NCBI GenBank assembly: GCA_002393735.1
Contig: DGTK01000009.1
Location: forward strand, 10,290 to 74,289
Source of the DNA: Lachnospiraceae bacterium UBA4338
Lineage (GTDB): Bacteria > Bacillota > Clostridia > Lachnospirales > Lachnospiraceae
Direction of reading: 5' to 3'
DNA: 64,000 nucleotides
Part shown: piece after piece, positions 51,168 to 59,863 of the stretch
Numbering within the stretch: the stretch's first letter is position 1
How the letters are laid out: every line of letters starts with the position of its first letter
Made by a program: the position numbers and the translations under genes
Notes under the pieces: model-generated
Database searches by the model: none
Told to the model about the DNA's origin: nothing
What the model saw: the letters and a program-made list of their open reading frames with translations, nothing else

Positions 51168-52532
51168 TTAATTCTTAAAACTATGAATCGGAGCCGGTAT
51201 TCTGCCTCCACGATTAACAAAAGCATCACAGGAGAAATTGTTGACACTCATAATCGGCGCATGACCAAGAAGGCCGCCAAATTCCACATTTTCTCCAACC
51301 CCCTTGCCAATTACAGGAATAATTCTAACTGCGGTTGTCTTCTGGTTAACCATACCGATGGCAAGTTCATCCGCTATGATACCTGAAATAGTCGTAGCCT
51401 TGGTATCACCAGGAATTGCAATCATATCAAGACCAACAGAGCATACACATGTCATGGCCTCTAATTTTTCAATGGTAAGCGCACCGGCCTCAACTGCATC
51501 AATCATACCCTGATCTTCACTAACCGGAATAAAAGCACCACTAAGTCCGCCTACATAAGAGGAAGCCATTACACCGCCCTTCTTAACCTGATCATTAAGA
51601 AGCGCAAGAGCCGCTGTTGTACCCGGAGCACCGGCCTTCTCAAGACCAATCTCACAAAGAATATCCGCAACACTGTCGCCAATTGCAGGAGTCGGCGCAA
51701 GTGATAAATCCACGATACCAAATGGAACCCCAAGCCTTGCTGAAGCTTCTTTTGCAACAAGTTGTCCAACTCTTGTAACCTTGAAGGCTGTCTTCTTTAT
51801 TGTCTCACAAAGAACTTCAAAATTCTCCCCTCTTACCTTCTCCAAAGCCGTCTTAACAACGCCCGGACCTGAAACACCAACATGAATAACTCTCTCAGCC
51901 TCAGTTACACCATGGAAAGCGCCGGCCATAAACGGATTGTCATCAGGAGCATTACAAAATACAACCAGTTTGGCGCATCCTAAAGAATCAGCCTCCTTGG
52001 TAAGTTCTGCAGTCTTTACAATCATGTCACCCATAATTCTGACAGCGTCCATATTTATACCTGTCTTGGTAGAACCAAGGTTAACTGATGAACAAACCCT
52101 GTCAGTTGCGGCAAGTGCAGCCGGAATTGATTTAAGGAACATCTCATCCGCTTCGGTCATTCCCTTACTAACCAAAGCAGAATATCCACCAATAAAGTTA
52201 ACGCCGCATTCCTTCGCTGCCTTATCCATTATAAGAGCGATTTGCACGAAATCCTCAGGCTTCCTGCAGGCTGAACCACCCACAAGCGCCGCCGGAGTAA
52301 CTGATATTCTCTTATTAACAATCGGAATACCAAACTCCTTCTCAATATCCTTACCAACCTTTACAAGATCCTTGGCTGATGAAGTAATCTTCTTATAAAT
52401 ATTATCTGTCAAAACATTAATGTCATCTGAAATGCAATCAAGAAGGCTGATACCCATGGTGATTGTTCTCACATCCAGATTCTCTTTTTCTATCATTTCA
52501 TTGGTTTCATTAACCTCAAATATATTAATCAT
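51168..52532 (-). CDS. UPF0210 (DUF711, PFL-like) family protein
   Basis: 454 residues, standard length. The family pattern is clear: I-N-K-R-I-S-V-T-P-A near 75, F-I-G-G-Y-S-A-L-V near 117, G-A-F-H-G, G-V-S-G-P-G-V-V, D-L-S-L-A-P-T-P, Y-V-G-G-L-S-G-A-F-I-P-V-S-E-D and G-G-R-I-P-A-P at the end. Structure-based annotation links it loosely to pyruvate formate-lyase, but the radical glycine loop is not evident. Function unknown. It is paired with an ACT-domain gene 54 bp upstream, the usual partner in Firmicutes and archaea. Confidence 0.9.
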   Translation of the reverse strand: MINIFEVNETNEMIEKENLDVRTITMGISLLDCISDDINVLTDNIYKKITSSAKDLVKVGKDIEKEFGIPIVNKRISVTPAALVGGSACRKPEDFVQIALIMDKAAKECGVNFIGGYSALVSKGMTEADEMFLKSIPAALAATDRVCSSVNLGSTKTGINMDAVRIMGDMIVKTAELTKEADSLGCAKLVVFCNAPDDNPFMAGAFHGVTEAERVIHVGVSGPGVVKTALEKVRGENFEVLCETIKKTAFKVTRVGQLVAKEASARLGVPFGIVDLSLAPTPAIGDSVADILCEIGLEKAGAPGTTAALALLNDQVKKGGVMASSYVGGLSGAFIPVSEDQGMIDAVEAGALTIEKLEAMTCVCSVGLDMIAIPGDTKATTISGIIADELAIGMVNQKTTAVRIIPVIGKGVGENVEFGGLLGHAPIMSVNNFSCDAFVNRGGRIPAPIHSFKN

Positions 52533-52556
52533 TTTTGTATCTCCAAGTTTTATTTT

Positions 52557-52586
52557 TGTGCACTTTCCCCCGTCCCAGGTGGCACA
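52557..52586. repeat. GC-rich dispersed element, copy 3 (opposite orientation)
   Basis: Here the minus strand reads TGTGCCACCT then core GGGACGGGGGAAAGTGCAC (52576-52558), so it is inverted relative to the other four copies. It fills the gap between the ACT-gene stop, which it touches, and the UPF0210 ribosome-binding region. The ends TGTGCCAC and GTGCACA can pair. Confidence 0.75.
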
Positions 52587-52859
52587 TCAGATGCGGTGCA
52601 TTGAGTCAAAGATTTCTTCTCTTTGGCATCTCACGATAACACCGATTTCCTCACCAATCTGCTCAAGTTCAGATGAGATATCTCCGATAGGCTTTGATGC
52701 TGCATTCATATCAGTAACCATCATCATGTTAAAATACCCGTGCACGATGGTCTGAGAAATATCCTCAATATTAATATTGTTATTGGCAAGATATGTACAA
52801 ATCTTGGCAATAATACCTACTCCATCGTGTCCCACAACTGTAATAATCGTCTTTTTCAT
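52587..52859 (-). CDS. ACT-domain protein (UPF0237)
   Basis: 90 residues, one ACT domain: I-I-T-V-V-G-H-D-G-V-G-I-I-A-K-I-C-T-Y-L-A-N-N-N-I-N-I-E-D-I-S-Q-T. It probably binds an amino acid or similar ligand and regulates its neighbour, the UPF0210 protein. That link rests on co-occurrence, not on a shown activity. Confidence 0.92.
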   Translation of the reverse strand: MKKTIITVVGHDGVGIIAKICTYLANNNINIEDISQTIVHGYFNMMMVTDMNAASKPIGDISSELEQIGEEIGVIVRCQREEIFDSMHRI

Positions 52860-52886
52860 TATATATTCCTTCCTTATTCCATTATT

Positions 52887-53684
52887 TTAAAATTCAAACG
52901 CGCAGGATAACTCGCCCCTCTTCGCCACGAATATCGGAAAATCATTCCCGTCATATTCGCACGGAGCATTGGTTATCTCCAGTTTCACGGACTCATATGC
53001 AAGTTCCGGATAATTATTTATTTTACTAAGGTGCCCAATGGCAACATACTTGCAGTTGTCTTTCAAAAGACGGCTAATCAATCTGCCCGATGTCTCATTG
53101 GACAAATGCCCTCGTTCGCCCAGAATTCTGTTCTTAAGAGAATATGTATATGGCCCTGCATGCACCATATTCACGTCATGATTTGCTTCAACCAGATAAG
53201 CATCCAGCCCTGCAAAATCCCCGACTATACTCTCATCATAAACCCCCAAGTCTGTTATTATCCCACAGGATGAACCATTATAGTAAAATCTGTAAGCCAC
53301 CGGCCTTGCCGCATCATGGCTTATATCTGTGGAATTAACTGTTATATCACCTATGGTGATTTCTTTTGAAACTTCTATTGGTCTAAACAGAGAATTATCA
53401 ATTACTCCAAGACCTTTAACTGAAGATAAAGCCGCTATGGTTTCAATCGGCGCATAGATTGGAATGCCATATCTTCTTGACATTACACCTAAGCCCTGCA
53501 CATGGTCCACATGCTCATGGGTAATTAAGATACCATCTATATCTTCACCCTTAAGTCCTATTCTGTTAAGCCCCTGTTCTATCTTTTTGCCGCTAACACC
53601 TGCATCCACCAAAAGATGCGTGTTATCTGAACCCACATAAATTGAATTACCATCACTTCCGCTTGAAAGCGATACCAGTCTCAT
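52887..53684 (-). CDS. MBL-fold metallohydrolase (YycJ/WalJ-like)
   Basis: 265 residues. S-L-S-S-G-S-D-G-N-S at the start and the zinc motif I-T-H-E-H-V-D-H (H-x-H-x-D-H) near 54-61, then S-H-D-A and E-A-N-H-D, match the WalJ/YycJ subgroup. In Bacillus the counterpart sits in the walRK operon and affects genome maintenance. Here it lies between the ACT gene and the FtsA-like gene instead. Its likely nuclease or hydrolase reaction is not certain. Confidence 0.88.
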   Translation of the reverse strand: MRLVSLSSGSDGNSIYVGSDNTHLLVDAGVSGKKIEQGLNRIGLKGEDIDGILITHEHVDHVQGLGVMSRRYGIPIYAPIETIAALSSVKGLGVIDNSLFRPIEVSKEITIGDITVNSTDISHDAARPVAYRFYYNGSSCGIITDLGVYDESIVGDFAGLDAYLVEANHDVNMVHAGPYTYSLKNRILGERGHLSNETSGRLISRLLKDNCKYVAIGHLSKINNYPELAYESVKLEITNAPCEYDGNDFPIFVAKRGELSCAFEF

Positions 53685-53696
53685 CTTTTCTTTCCT

Positions 53697-56006
53697 TTAT
53701 TCCCAGCGTATTTCTATGGAATCTCCTTCTTTTAAAGTCTGCATATATTCAGCCTGATTTCCATTAAGGAGAGTAACAATCTTTCTTCCCTTGCCTGCAC
53801 TTAAGTCAAAATCGATATAATCAAATACATCCACAAATACATACTCCGACTTGCCTCTTAAGCAGATGGTGCTGTTATTTACAAAAACAACCACATCCTT
53901 AGGAATGCCAGAAGGGACGGGGGAAAGTGCACCATCAGCCTTGTCACCTGTTCCTGCACCCGCACTGGCGCACACGCCCGTATCTGCCTTGTCTCCTGTT
54001 CCTGCACCGACACCGGCGCCCACGCCAGCATCAGCCTTGCCACCAGCACCTGCACCCGAACTGGCGCCCACGCCAGCATCAGAAATGTCAGAAGGGACGG
54101 GGAAAAGTGCACCATCAGCTTTGCCACCAGCACCTGCACCCGAATTTTCATCCGTGGTTTTAACCACATTTTCCTTAGCCTCTTCTTCTAACTTCTTATC
54201 AGCCAGAGTCTTGGTCTTTGTAGTCTTCGTACTCTGCACCGGAACCTCTTCCACAAACTGAGCATTCATTGTGAAATTCTCATAAACCTTGGTATCCATA
54301 TATGCCGGAGCATTATTAACAACAATATTATCTACATTATTAACATCAACATCAAGGAATGATAGAATCTGCTCAACCGTATAATAATCAAGTATTTCCA
54401 CCTTATCACCCGGCTTAACCACATAACTCTGACCTTCAAGATCTCCATTAACCATGGCCATTACAGGAAATACAGTCTTATTTCCATTTATGAAAATCGA
54501 CACATTCTTCTTATATTCAGATAACCTGGCAAGTGACACAGTTGCCATATCACCTTTTGTCGAAGGCTCTAACTTAATGATATCATTGGCATGAACATTG
54601 GAATAAAGATCTGACAATTCATCATTAACATAAACCACAGCAGCCTCACCAAGCTCACCCTTAATACTCTTTGCTTCACCATTTAATGTATATTCAAGAG
54701 CATCGCCCCTCTTCGGGAACAAATCTGAATTGGACACGCCGCCCTGCATCAGAGCATCAACTACATGAAGTTTGCCATTATCATATAATTTAACTCTCTC
54801 ACCATTTAAGGTTACAAAGATGAAATTATTACTCTGATTATAATAATTTAAGCAGATACCAATAGGTGTAACAAGGAGCGAATCCTTCTTGTAAGTATTA
54901 TCAATAAAGTTAATGCTCTTCATTACATCTTCGCCTCGAAGAGCAACCCTCTGCACCTGAATATCCATCTTCTGGGCAAGTCTCTCAGTATAGCCCTCAA
55001 TCTTGCCGCCACCGCCAACAACGAAGATTGCGCTGACAGGCCTGTCACCATTAAGTGCTATAATCTGGTCACTAACGAGTGTGGTCTCTTCTTCTATCTT
55101 CTCATCAAGAATCTCAAGCACCTCATCCCTTGTTATGGTCTGAGGAATGCCCATTATATCTTCATATTCAACTTCCGTCTCTTCGGAAATTGCTCTCTTA
55201 ATTTTCTCCGCCTGGTCAAAATCAACGAGGCAGTGCTTTGCAATTATCTCCGTAAGTCCGTCACCGGCCACAGGAATCATGCCATATGCCACAATGCTTC
55301 CGTCCTTGGTAATACAGATATCCGATGTACCTGCGCCCACATCCACAAGGGCAATATTAAGCATTCTGTATCTGTCAGGAATCGCAACTTCAATCGCCGC
55401 AATAGGCTCCAAAGTAAGATTTACAACCTCAAGTTCAGCCATTGCAACTGCAGAATACAAACCTTCAACCACATCAACCGGCAGGAATGTCGCAATAATA
55501 TCAACTGCAATACTCTTAGCCCTGTGATTCTCAAGATTTCCCATTATATTGCCATTTAAATAATATCTTATAACTGAATGGCCAACGCAATAGAATCTCT
55601 CTTCCTCATCCTCATGAGACTTAAAAACCTCATAAGCCTTCTCAACACCAAGCGAATCAAGTTCATAAACAATCTCATCCGTAATCAGTGTATCAGTCTC
55701 ATAAGTAATTTCCGCATAGGAATACTCGGTACGAAGCACACGTCCAGCCGCCGCAATACATACGCCCTTAAGCGGACGATTAATCTTCTTCTCCAAAGCT
55801 TCCTTAACCTCTTTAATGGTTGCCGCAACCCTGGCTATATCATGAATCTGTCCATCAAGCATGGACCTCGTTGTATGCTCCCTAACCTCCTGAGCCACAA
55901 CGTTGAAAGTCTCGCCTTCCATATAACCCACGCTGCCCACTATACTTCTTGTACCAATATCAAGTCCAAAAACCATATTGTCAGGTAACTCTGACTTCTT
56001 GCCCAT
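53697..56006 (-). CDS. FtsA-like cell-division ATPase with repeat linker
   Basis: 769 residues against about 420 for classical FtsA. Residues 1-385 are an actin-fold (ASKHA) domain with FtsA-type insert: G-L-D-I-G-T-R-S near 15, V-D-V-G-A-G-T-S-D-I near 222, V-V-G-G-G-G-K near 335. Several beta-rich modules follow to about 610. A Gly/Ala/Lys/Asp-rich linker (about 619-704) has repeated G-A-G-T/A-G-D/G-K-A-D units and two G-A-L-F/S-P-V-P-S segments encoded by the dispersed element. A last beta domain (705-769) ends in I-E-I-R-W-E. No amphipathic membrane helix is evident at the end. An FtsA or PilM-like role at the division site or envelope is inferred. Confidence 0.8.
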   Translation of the reverse strand: MGKKSELPDNMVFGLDIGTRSIVGSVGYMEGETFNVVAQEVREHTTRSMLDGQIHDIARVAATIKEVKEALEKKINRPLKGVCIAAAGRVLRTEYSYAEITYETDTLITDEIVYELDSLGVEKAYEVFKSHEDEEERFYCVGHSVIRYYLNGNIMGNLENHRAKSIAVDIIATFLPVDVVEGLYSAVAMAELEVVNLTLEPIAAIEVAIPDRYRMLNIALVDVGAGTSDICITKDGSIVAYGMIPVAGDGLTEIIAKHCLVDFDQAEKIKRAISEETEVEYEDIMGIPQTITRDEVLEILDEKIEEETTLVSDQIIALNGDRPVSAIFVVGGGGKIEGYTERLAQKMDIQVQRVALRGEDVMKSINFIDNTYKKDSLLVTPIGICLNYYNQSNNFIFVTLNGERVKLYDNGKLHVVDALMQGGVSNSDLFPKRGDALEYTLNGEAKSIKGELGEAAVVYVNDELSDLYSNVHANDIIKLEPSTKGDMATVSLARLSEYKKNVSIFINGNKTVFPVMAMVNGDLEGQSYVVKPGDKVEILDYYTVEQILSFLDVDVNNVDNIVVNNAPAYMDTKVYENFTMNAQFVEEVPVQSTKTTKTKTLADKKLEEEAKENVVKTTDENSGAGAGGKADGALFPVPSDISDAGVGASSGAGAGGKADAGVGAGVGAGTGDKADTGVCASAGAGTGDKADGALSPVPSGIPKDVVVFVNNSTICLRGKSEYVFVDVFDYIDFDLSAGKGRKIVTLLNGNQAEYMQTLKEGDSIEIRWE
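53906..53933. repeat. GC-rich dispersed element, copy 4 (inside a coding region)
   Basis: Plus strand TGCCAGAA then core GGGACGGGGGAAAGTGCAC (53914-53932). The core is identical to that of copy 3. It lies in frame in the FtsA-like gene and encodes G-A-L-S-P-V-P-S-G on the minus strand. Confidence 0.75.
54086..54113. repeat. GC-rich dispersed element, copy 5 (inside a coding region)
   Basis: Plus strand TGTCAGAA then core GGGACGGGGAAAAGTGCAC (54094-54112), one substitution from copy 4. Lies 180 bp from copy 4 in the same reading frame, encoding G-A-L-F-P-V-P-S-D. Between the two the linker repeats with a period of roughly 16-20 codons. Confidence 0.75.
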
Positions 56007-56021
56007 TTTTCTACTCCTAGC

Positions 56022-56630
56022 TTACATTAATCCTTCTACACAAACCTTAACTTTCCCATAGAGTCCATCTATGGTGCCATCATTCTCAATTATCCTGTCT
56101 GAATTTTTTGCAAAATCCCCGTCTGACAGCTGCTTATCCATTATACTCTTCGTCTTCTCCAAAGTGTATCCCCTTGAATCCGACAGGCTCTTAAATCTCT
56201 CATCTGAAGGCCTTCTTACATACCAGATTTCATCAAGTATGTCTTTATATCCTGCCTCAATAAGTAAAGCCGCTTCAATAAAAACATACTTAATATTCTC
56301 ATCCTTCTTCGCCGACTCTATCGAATCCACAAGATAATCCTTAACAGCAGGATGAATTATCTCATTTACCTTCTTCGTAAGTTCTTCTGATGCAAACATC
56401 TTTGCTGCCATTACAGGCTTATTAACACTTCCATCCTCATTCAGGATTTCATCGCCAAGTAACTCAACTAACTTTTCATTAATCTTACTGCCCGGTTCTT
56501 TAATGTCATTGGCAATTTTATCTGCAATATAAATCCTGCATGGATAATTCTCTTTAAGATATTCAAGCACCAGACTTTTCCCTGAACCGACGCCGCCTGT
56601 TATGCCTATTACATAAGTCTTATTTTGCAC
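56022..56630 (-). CDS. coaE: Dephospho-CoA kinase
   Basis: 202 residues from the GTG at 56630, eleven bases inside the polA end, with GGGAGAGG about ten bases upstream. An upstream in-frame TTG would add residues unlike the family. The P-loop G-I-T-G-G-V-G-S-G-K-S starts at residue 7, followed by I-A-D-K-I-A and L-L-I-E-A-G. It catalyses the last step of coenzyme A synthesis. polA-coaE order is common in Firmicutes. Confidence 0.94.
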   Translation of the reverse strand: MQNKTYVIGITGGVGSGKSLVLEYLKENYPCRIYIADKIANDIKEPGSKINEKLVELLGDEILNEDGSVNKPVMAAKMFASEELTKKVNEIIHPAVKDYLVDSIESAKKDENIKYVFIEAALLIEAGYKDILDEIWYVRRPSDERFKSLSDSRGYTLEKTKSIMDKQLSDGDFAKNSDRIIENDGTIDGLYGKVKVCVEGLM

Positions 56631-59241
56631 TGAACCAGTCCTCTCCCGTATGAAGATCAACTTCAAGTTTTACCTTAAGCGATGCTGCATTAACCATCTC
56701 ATCAGTCAGAATCTTTTTAACCTTCTCTTCTTCGTCCCTTTGTACGTCCAAAAGAAGTTCATCATGAACCTGAAGCACAATCGCAGATTTGAGATTTTCT
56801 TTAACCAGAGCATCTCTTACATTTATCATACCTATCTTCATAATGTCAGCTGCAGTTCCCTGAATCGGCGCATTAAGAGCAACTCTTTCTCCAAAGGAAC
56901 GCTGCATAAAATTAGAACTCTTAAGTTCCGGAATAGGTCTTCTTCTCTTATAAAGTGTTATTGAATAACCCTTTTCCTTCGCATCATTCTTTGTCCTGTC
57001 CAGAAAAGCCTTAACTCCCGGGAACTTGGCATAATAATCTTCTATATATTTCTTAGCCTCAGATACTGAAATATCAATATCCTGACTAAGCCCAAAAGAA
57101 CTGATTCCATATACAATACCAAAGTTAACTGCCTTGGCATTTCGTCTCATTATATCCGTTACTTCCGATGGCGCAACTCCGAATACGCTGGCCGCTGTCG
57201 CCCTGTGAATATCTTCATCACTTTCATAAGCCTTAATAAGTCCGGCATCTTCAGACATATGCGCCAGGATTCTAAGTTCAATCTGCGAATAGTCTGCATC
57301 CATAAAGATACATCCATCAGATGGCAAAAATACCTTTCGAATATTTCTTCCCATCTCATATCTGATTGGAATATTCTGCAGGTTCGGATCAGTTGAACTA
57401 AGCCTTCCTGTAGCAGTTACACTTTGCTGGAATGTTGTATGAATCTTTCCATCCTGACCTATTACATTAAGAAGTCCTGTTACATATGTGCTCTGCAATT
57501 TAGCATAAGTTCTGTATTCAAGAATCAGGCGTACAAGCTCATACTGCGGCGCTATCTTCTCAAGCACATCCACAGCTGTTGAATAACCGCTCTTGGTCTT
57601 CTTACCGCCCTCATACCCTAAGTGCTCAAATAAAACCACACCCAGCTGCTTTGGCGAATTAATATTAAATTCCTCTCCGGCAAGCTCATATATCTTAGCC
57701 ACCAGCTCATCTATTCTTTGATTTAACTCAACACCCAGAGCCTCTAATTTATCCTTTGTAACCTTGATTCCTCTGGCTTCCATCTCTGACAAAACAATCG
57801 CTGTCGGAAGTTCGATATCCTCAAAAAGCTCATATTCCTCAAGCTTCCTTAGTTTCTCAATCTGAATCTCCCTAAGTTTGTACATAAGATAACTTTCCAT
57901 GTCAGGGGCATGAACACCTGCATTGACTGTAGAAACATATTCCACATCAATATCGGATTTAAGCGGATTACAAAGATATTCAGCAAGTGACACATCAAAC
58001 ATATGCTTTGCCACATCCCTGGATACCCCTGGCAAAATCTCCGCCAGGCTGTCCTTCTCACAAACATCCATCAAAAGCCTGCATAACTTCTTGATACTGA
58101 AAGTTGCAATTACAGTATTTTCTCTTTTAAGAAAATCAATAATCAGGTTTACATAATCTGTATAACTGAACAAGGTTACTGTATTATAAATCTTCTTTCC
58201 ATCACTAATCGAAAAGTAATTTTGTCCAAGCATTCCTTCTTTAATTGCAAAGCCTACAACCTTGTTATTCTTAAGGACATTTGCAAAAACATCTATATCA
58301 ACATCAGATACAGTTTCTATATCCATTTCAATGGAAGTCTGCTGGGATACATTATCAAGTACCTTGTCTTCTGTCTTAAATTTATTTAAATATGACTTAA
58401 GTTCAAGACGCGCAAATATCGGATAAGACTTATTTGTAAACATCTCATCCTTTGATACCTTAAGAGACTTAACATCAATATCTATCTCACCTTCAGTAAG
58501 GATTGTCGCTAATTTCTTGCAGAAGTATGCTTCTTCCTTATGCTCTATTAATTTCTCTTTAAGCGCCTTCTTGGTAATCTCATCTATATGCTCATATATT
58601 CCATCAAGTGAGCCATAGGTAGTCATTAATTCTGTGGCGCCCTTCTCGCCAACACCCGGAATACCTTTGTAATTATCAGATGAATCACCCATAATGGCTT
58701 TAAGTTCGATAAACTGTGTAGGATTAAGACCATATTCAGCCATTACATCTTCAGGATAATAACTGAAGACTTCTGTTTTGCCCTTTGAAGTTTTCGGGAT
58801 GGAGATTTTGATCTTTTTATCAGATATCTGAAGAAGGTCTCTGTCACCTGAAAGAATAACTGCATCTATTCCCTCGCTCTGGGCTCTTTTAGCCATAATA
58901 CCAAGTATATCATCAGCCTCTATGCCCTCTTTGGACATATTGGTAATATTCATACTCTCAAGCACTTCCTTCATCAAAGGAACCTGCTCTGCAAGTTCAT
59001 CAGGCATTGCCTTACGGCCGGCTTTATATTCATCATACATTTCATGACGAAATGTCGGTTTCTTTAAATCCCACGCAACGCCAATCATATCCGGTTTCTC
59101 AGATTCAATGACCTTGAATATTATATTAAGAAAACCATAAATGGCATTGGTATGAATACCTTCAGAATTGGTTAAATCATTAATGCCATAAAATGCTCTG
59201 TTTATTATACTGTTACCGTCTACCAATAAAACTTTAGACAT
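56620..59241 (-). CDS. polA: DNA polymerase I
   Basis: 873 residues. The 5'-nuclease domain (1-290) has L-V-D-G-N-S-I-I-N-R, E-A-D-D-I-L-G and D-S-S-D-N-Y-K-G-I-P-G-V-G. The middle region (about 300-480) keeps the exonuclease-like fold without the D-x-E carboxylates, so proofreading is probably absent, as is usual in Clostridia. The polymerase domain has D-P-N-L-Q-N-I-P, D-A-D-Y-S-Q-I-E-L-R, R-R-N-A-K-A-V-N-F-G-I-V-Y-G and V-H-D-E. It follows the zf-HC2 gene by 12 bp. Confidence 0.97.
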   Translation of the reverse strand: MSKVLLVDGNSIINRAFYGINDLTNSEGIHTNAIYGFLNIIFKVIESEKPDMIGVAWDLKKPTFRHEMYDEYKAGRKAMPDELAEQVPLMKEVLESMNITNMSKEGIEADDILGIMAKRAQSEGIDAVILSGDRDLLQISDKKIKISIPKTSKGKTEVFSYYPEDVMAEYGLNPTQFIELKAIMGDSSDNYKGIPGVGEKGATELMTTYGSLDGIYEHIDEITKKALKEKLIEHKEEAYFCKKLATILTEGEIDIDVKSLKVSKDEMFTNKSYPIFARLELKSYLNKFKTEDKVLDNVSQQTSIEMDIETVSDVDIDVFANVLKNNKVVGFAIKEGMLGQNYFSISDGKKIYNTVTLFSYTDYVNLIIDFLKRENTVIATFSIKKLCRLLMDVCEKDSLAEILPGVSRDVAKHMFDVSLAEYLCNPLKSDIDVEYVSTVNAGVHAPDMESYLMYKLREIQIEKLRKLEEYELFEDIELPTAIVLSEMEARGIKVTKDKLEALGVELNQRIDELVAKIYELAGEEFNINSPKQLGVVLFEHLGYEGGKKTKSGYSTAVDVLEKIAPQYELVRLILEYRTYAKLQSTYVTGLLNVIGQDGKIHTTFQQSVTATGRLSSTDPNLQNIPIRYEMGRNIRKVFLPSDGCIFMDADYSQIELRILAHMSEDAGLIKAYESDEDIHRATAASVFGVAPSEVTDIMRRNAKAVNFGIVYGISSFGLSQDIDISVSEAKKYIEDYYAKFPGVKAFLDRTKNDAKEKGYSITLYKRRRPIPELKSSNFMQRSFGERVALNAPIQGTAADIMKIGMINVRDALVKENLKSAIVLQVHDELLLDVQRDEEEKVKKILTDEMVNAASLKVKLEVDLHTGEDWFSAK

Positions 59242-59253
59242 ACTTTTCTCCCA

Positions 59254-59592
59254 TTACCAGAATATCAGATAGGCAATTACATAAGCTGCAAACATCGTAA
59301 GCACAAAGGCCAGAAAAACCTTAAGACCAAACATTCTCTTACGGTTTTCCACCCTCTCTCTTGACTTGTCAATCAGTCTGTTAAGTTCATTATCCAGATT
59401 AAATCCATCCACATCATCGAGCTTATTCATATCAACGACAATCAGATACTCAATAGACAATTCTTCATAGCACTCAGGGCAGTTTCTGACATGCTCAGTA
59501 AAGGCCATAATTTCATCATCTTTCATCTGTCTGTTAATGAACTTTGGTATATTTTTTTGTATGTTTGCGCAATTAAGCTCATTCTTTGCCAT
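59254..59592 (-). CDS. Zinc-finger (zf-HC2) membrane protein, anti-sigma-like
   Basis: 112 residues. N-terminal zinc-binding pattern: Cys 8, then H-V-R-N-C-P-E-C (H-x3-C-x2-C) near 34-41, as in anti-sigma ZAS domains. One transmembrane helix occupies about residues 90-111, ending at the C-terminus. No sigma-factor gene is adjacent, so the target is unknown. The ATG has no ribosome-binding site and lies only about 3 bases after the predicted transcription start. Confidence 0.8.
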   Translation of the reverse strand: MAKNELNCANIQKNIPKFINRQMKDDEIMAFTEHVRNCPECYEELSIEYLIVVDMNKLDDVDGFNLDNELNRLIDKSRERVENRKRMFGLKVFLAFVLTMFAAYVIAYLIFW

Positions 59593-59601
59593 AATACATT
59601 A

Positions 59602-59630
59602 ATTGTACTACATTTTAGGCTTTTTGTGAA
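59602..59630 (-). promoter_or_regulatory. Candidate promoter of zf-HC2-polA-coaE
   Basis: Minus strand TTCACA (59630-59625), 17-base spacer, TACAAT (59607-59602). The predicted start point near 59595 is almost at the ATG (59592), giving a nearly leaderless message. Confidence 0.5.
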
Positions 59631-59680
59631 CTATTGATATCAATTCACTATGCCGATAAACCGTTTTATTTCTTCCATAC

Positions 59681-59709
59681 TTGAAACCCATTTCAAAATA
59701 TGTTATTAT
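59681..59709 (+). promoter_or_regulatory. Promoter of the tRNA-Leu gene
   Basis: TTGAAA (59681-59686), 17-base spacer, TATTAT (59704-59709), 11 bases before the mature tRNA 5' end. Divergent from the polA-unit promoter. Confidence 0.7.
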
Positions 59710-59720
59710 TCTCTTCGTGA

Positions 59721-59803
59721 GCCGGCGTGTCGGAATGGCAGACGAGGCAGACTCAAAATCTGTTGTTGGCAACAACGTGCGGGTTCAAGTCCCGCCGCCG
59801 GCA
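59721..59803 (+). tRNA. tRNA-Leu (anticodon CAA)
   Basis: 83 bases. Acceptor stem GCCGGCG pairs perfectly with CGCCGGC (59796-59802) plus discriminator A. Anticodon loop CTCAAAA gives CAA, reading UUG. A long variable arm (GTTGTTG-G-CAACAAC type) marks a class II leucine tRNA. The T arm GCGGG-TTCAAGT-CCCGC is intact. CCA is not encoded. It is the only clear plus-strand gene in the window. Confidence 0.95.
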
Positions 59804-59817
59804 TTAATAAAGCGATA

Positions 59818-59859
59818 AAAGGGCGTATGAAAAAACTTTCATTTTTTCACACGCCCTTT
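59818..59859. terminator. Bidirectional terminator between tRNA-Leu and the 968-residue gene
   Basis: A 17-bp stem with one mismatch (AAAGGGCGT...ACGCCCTTT, inner arm TGAAAAAA/TTTTTTCA). Converging transcripts from the tRNA gene (plus) and the large gene (minus, stop at 59864) can both end here. Confidence 0.8.
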
Positions 59860-59863
59860 AATA

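Noticed and set aside
53851..54261. Pro/Ala-rich open frames on the plus strand opposite the FtsA-like linker
   Set aside because: They mirror the GC-rich Gly/Ala linker repeat, and the minus frame has the clear FtsA-like domains on both sides.
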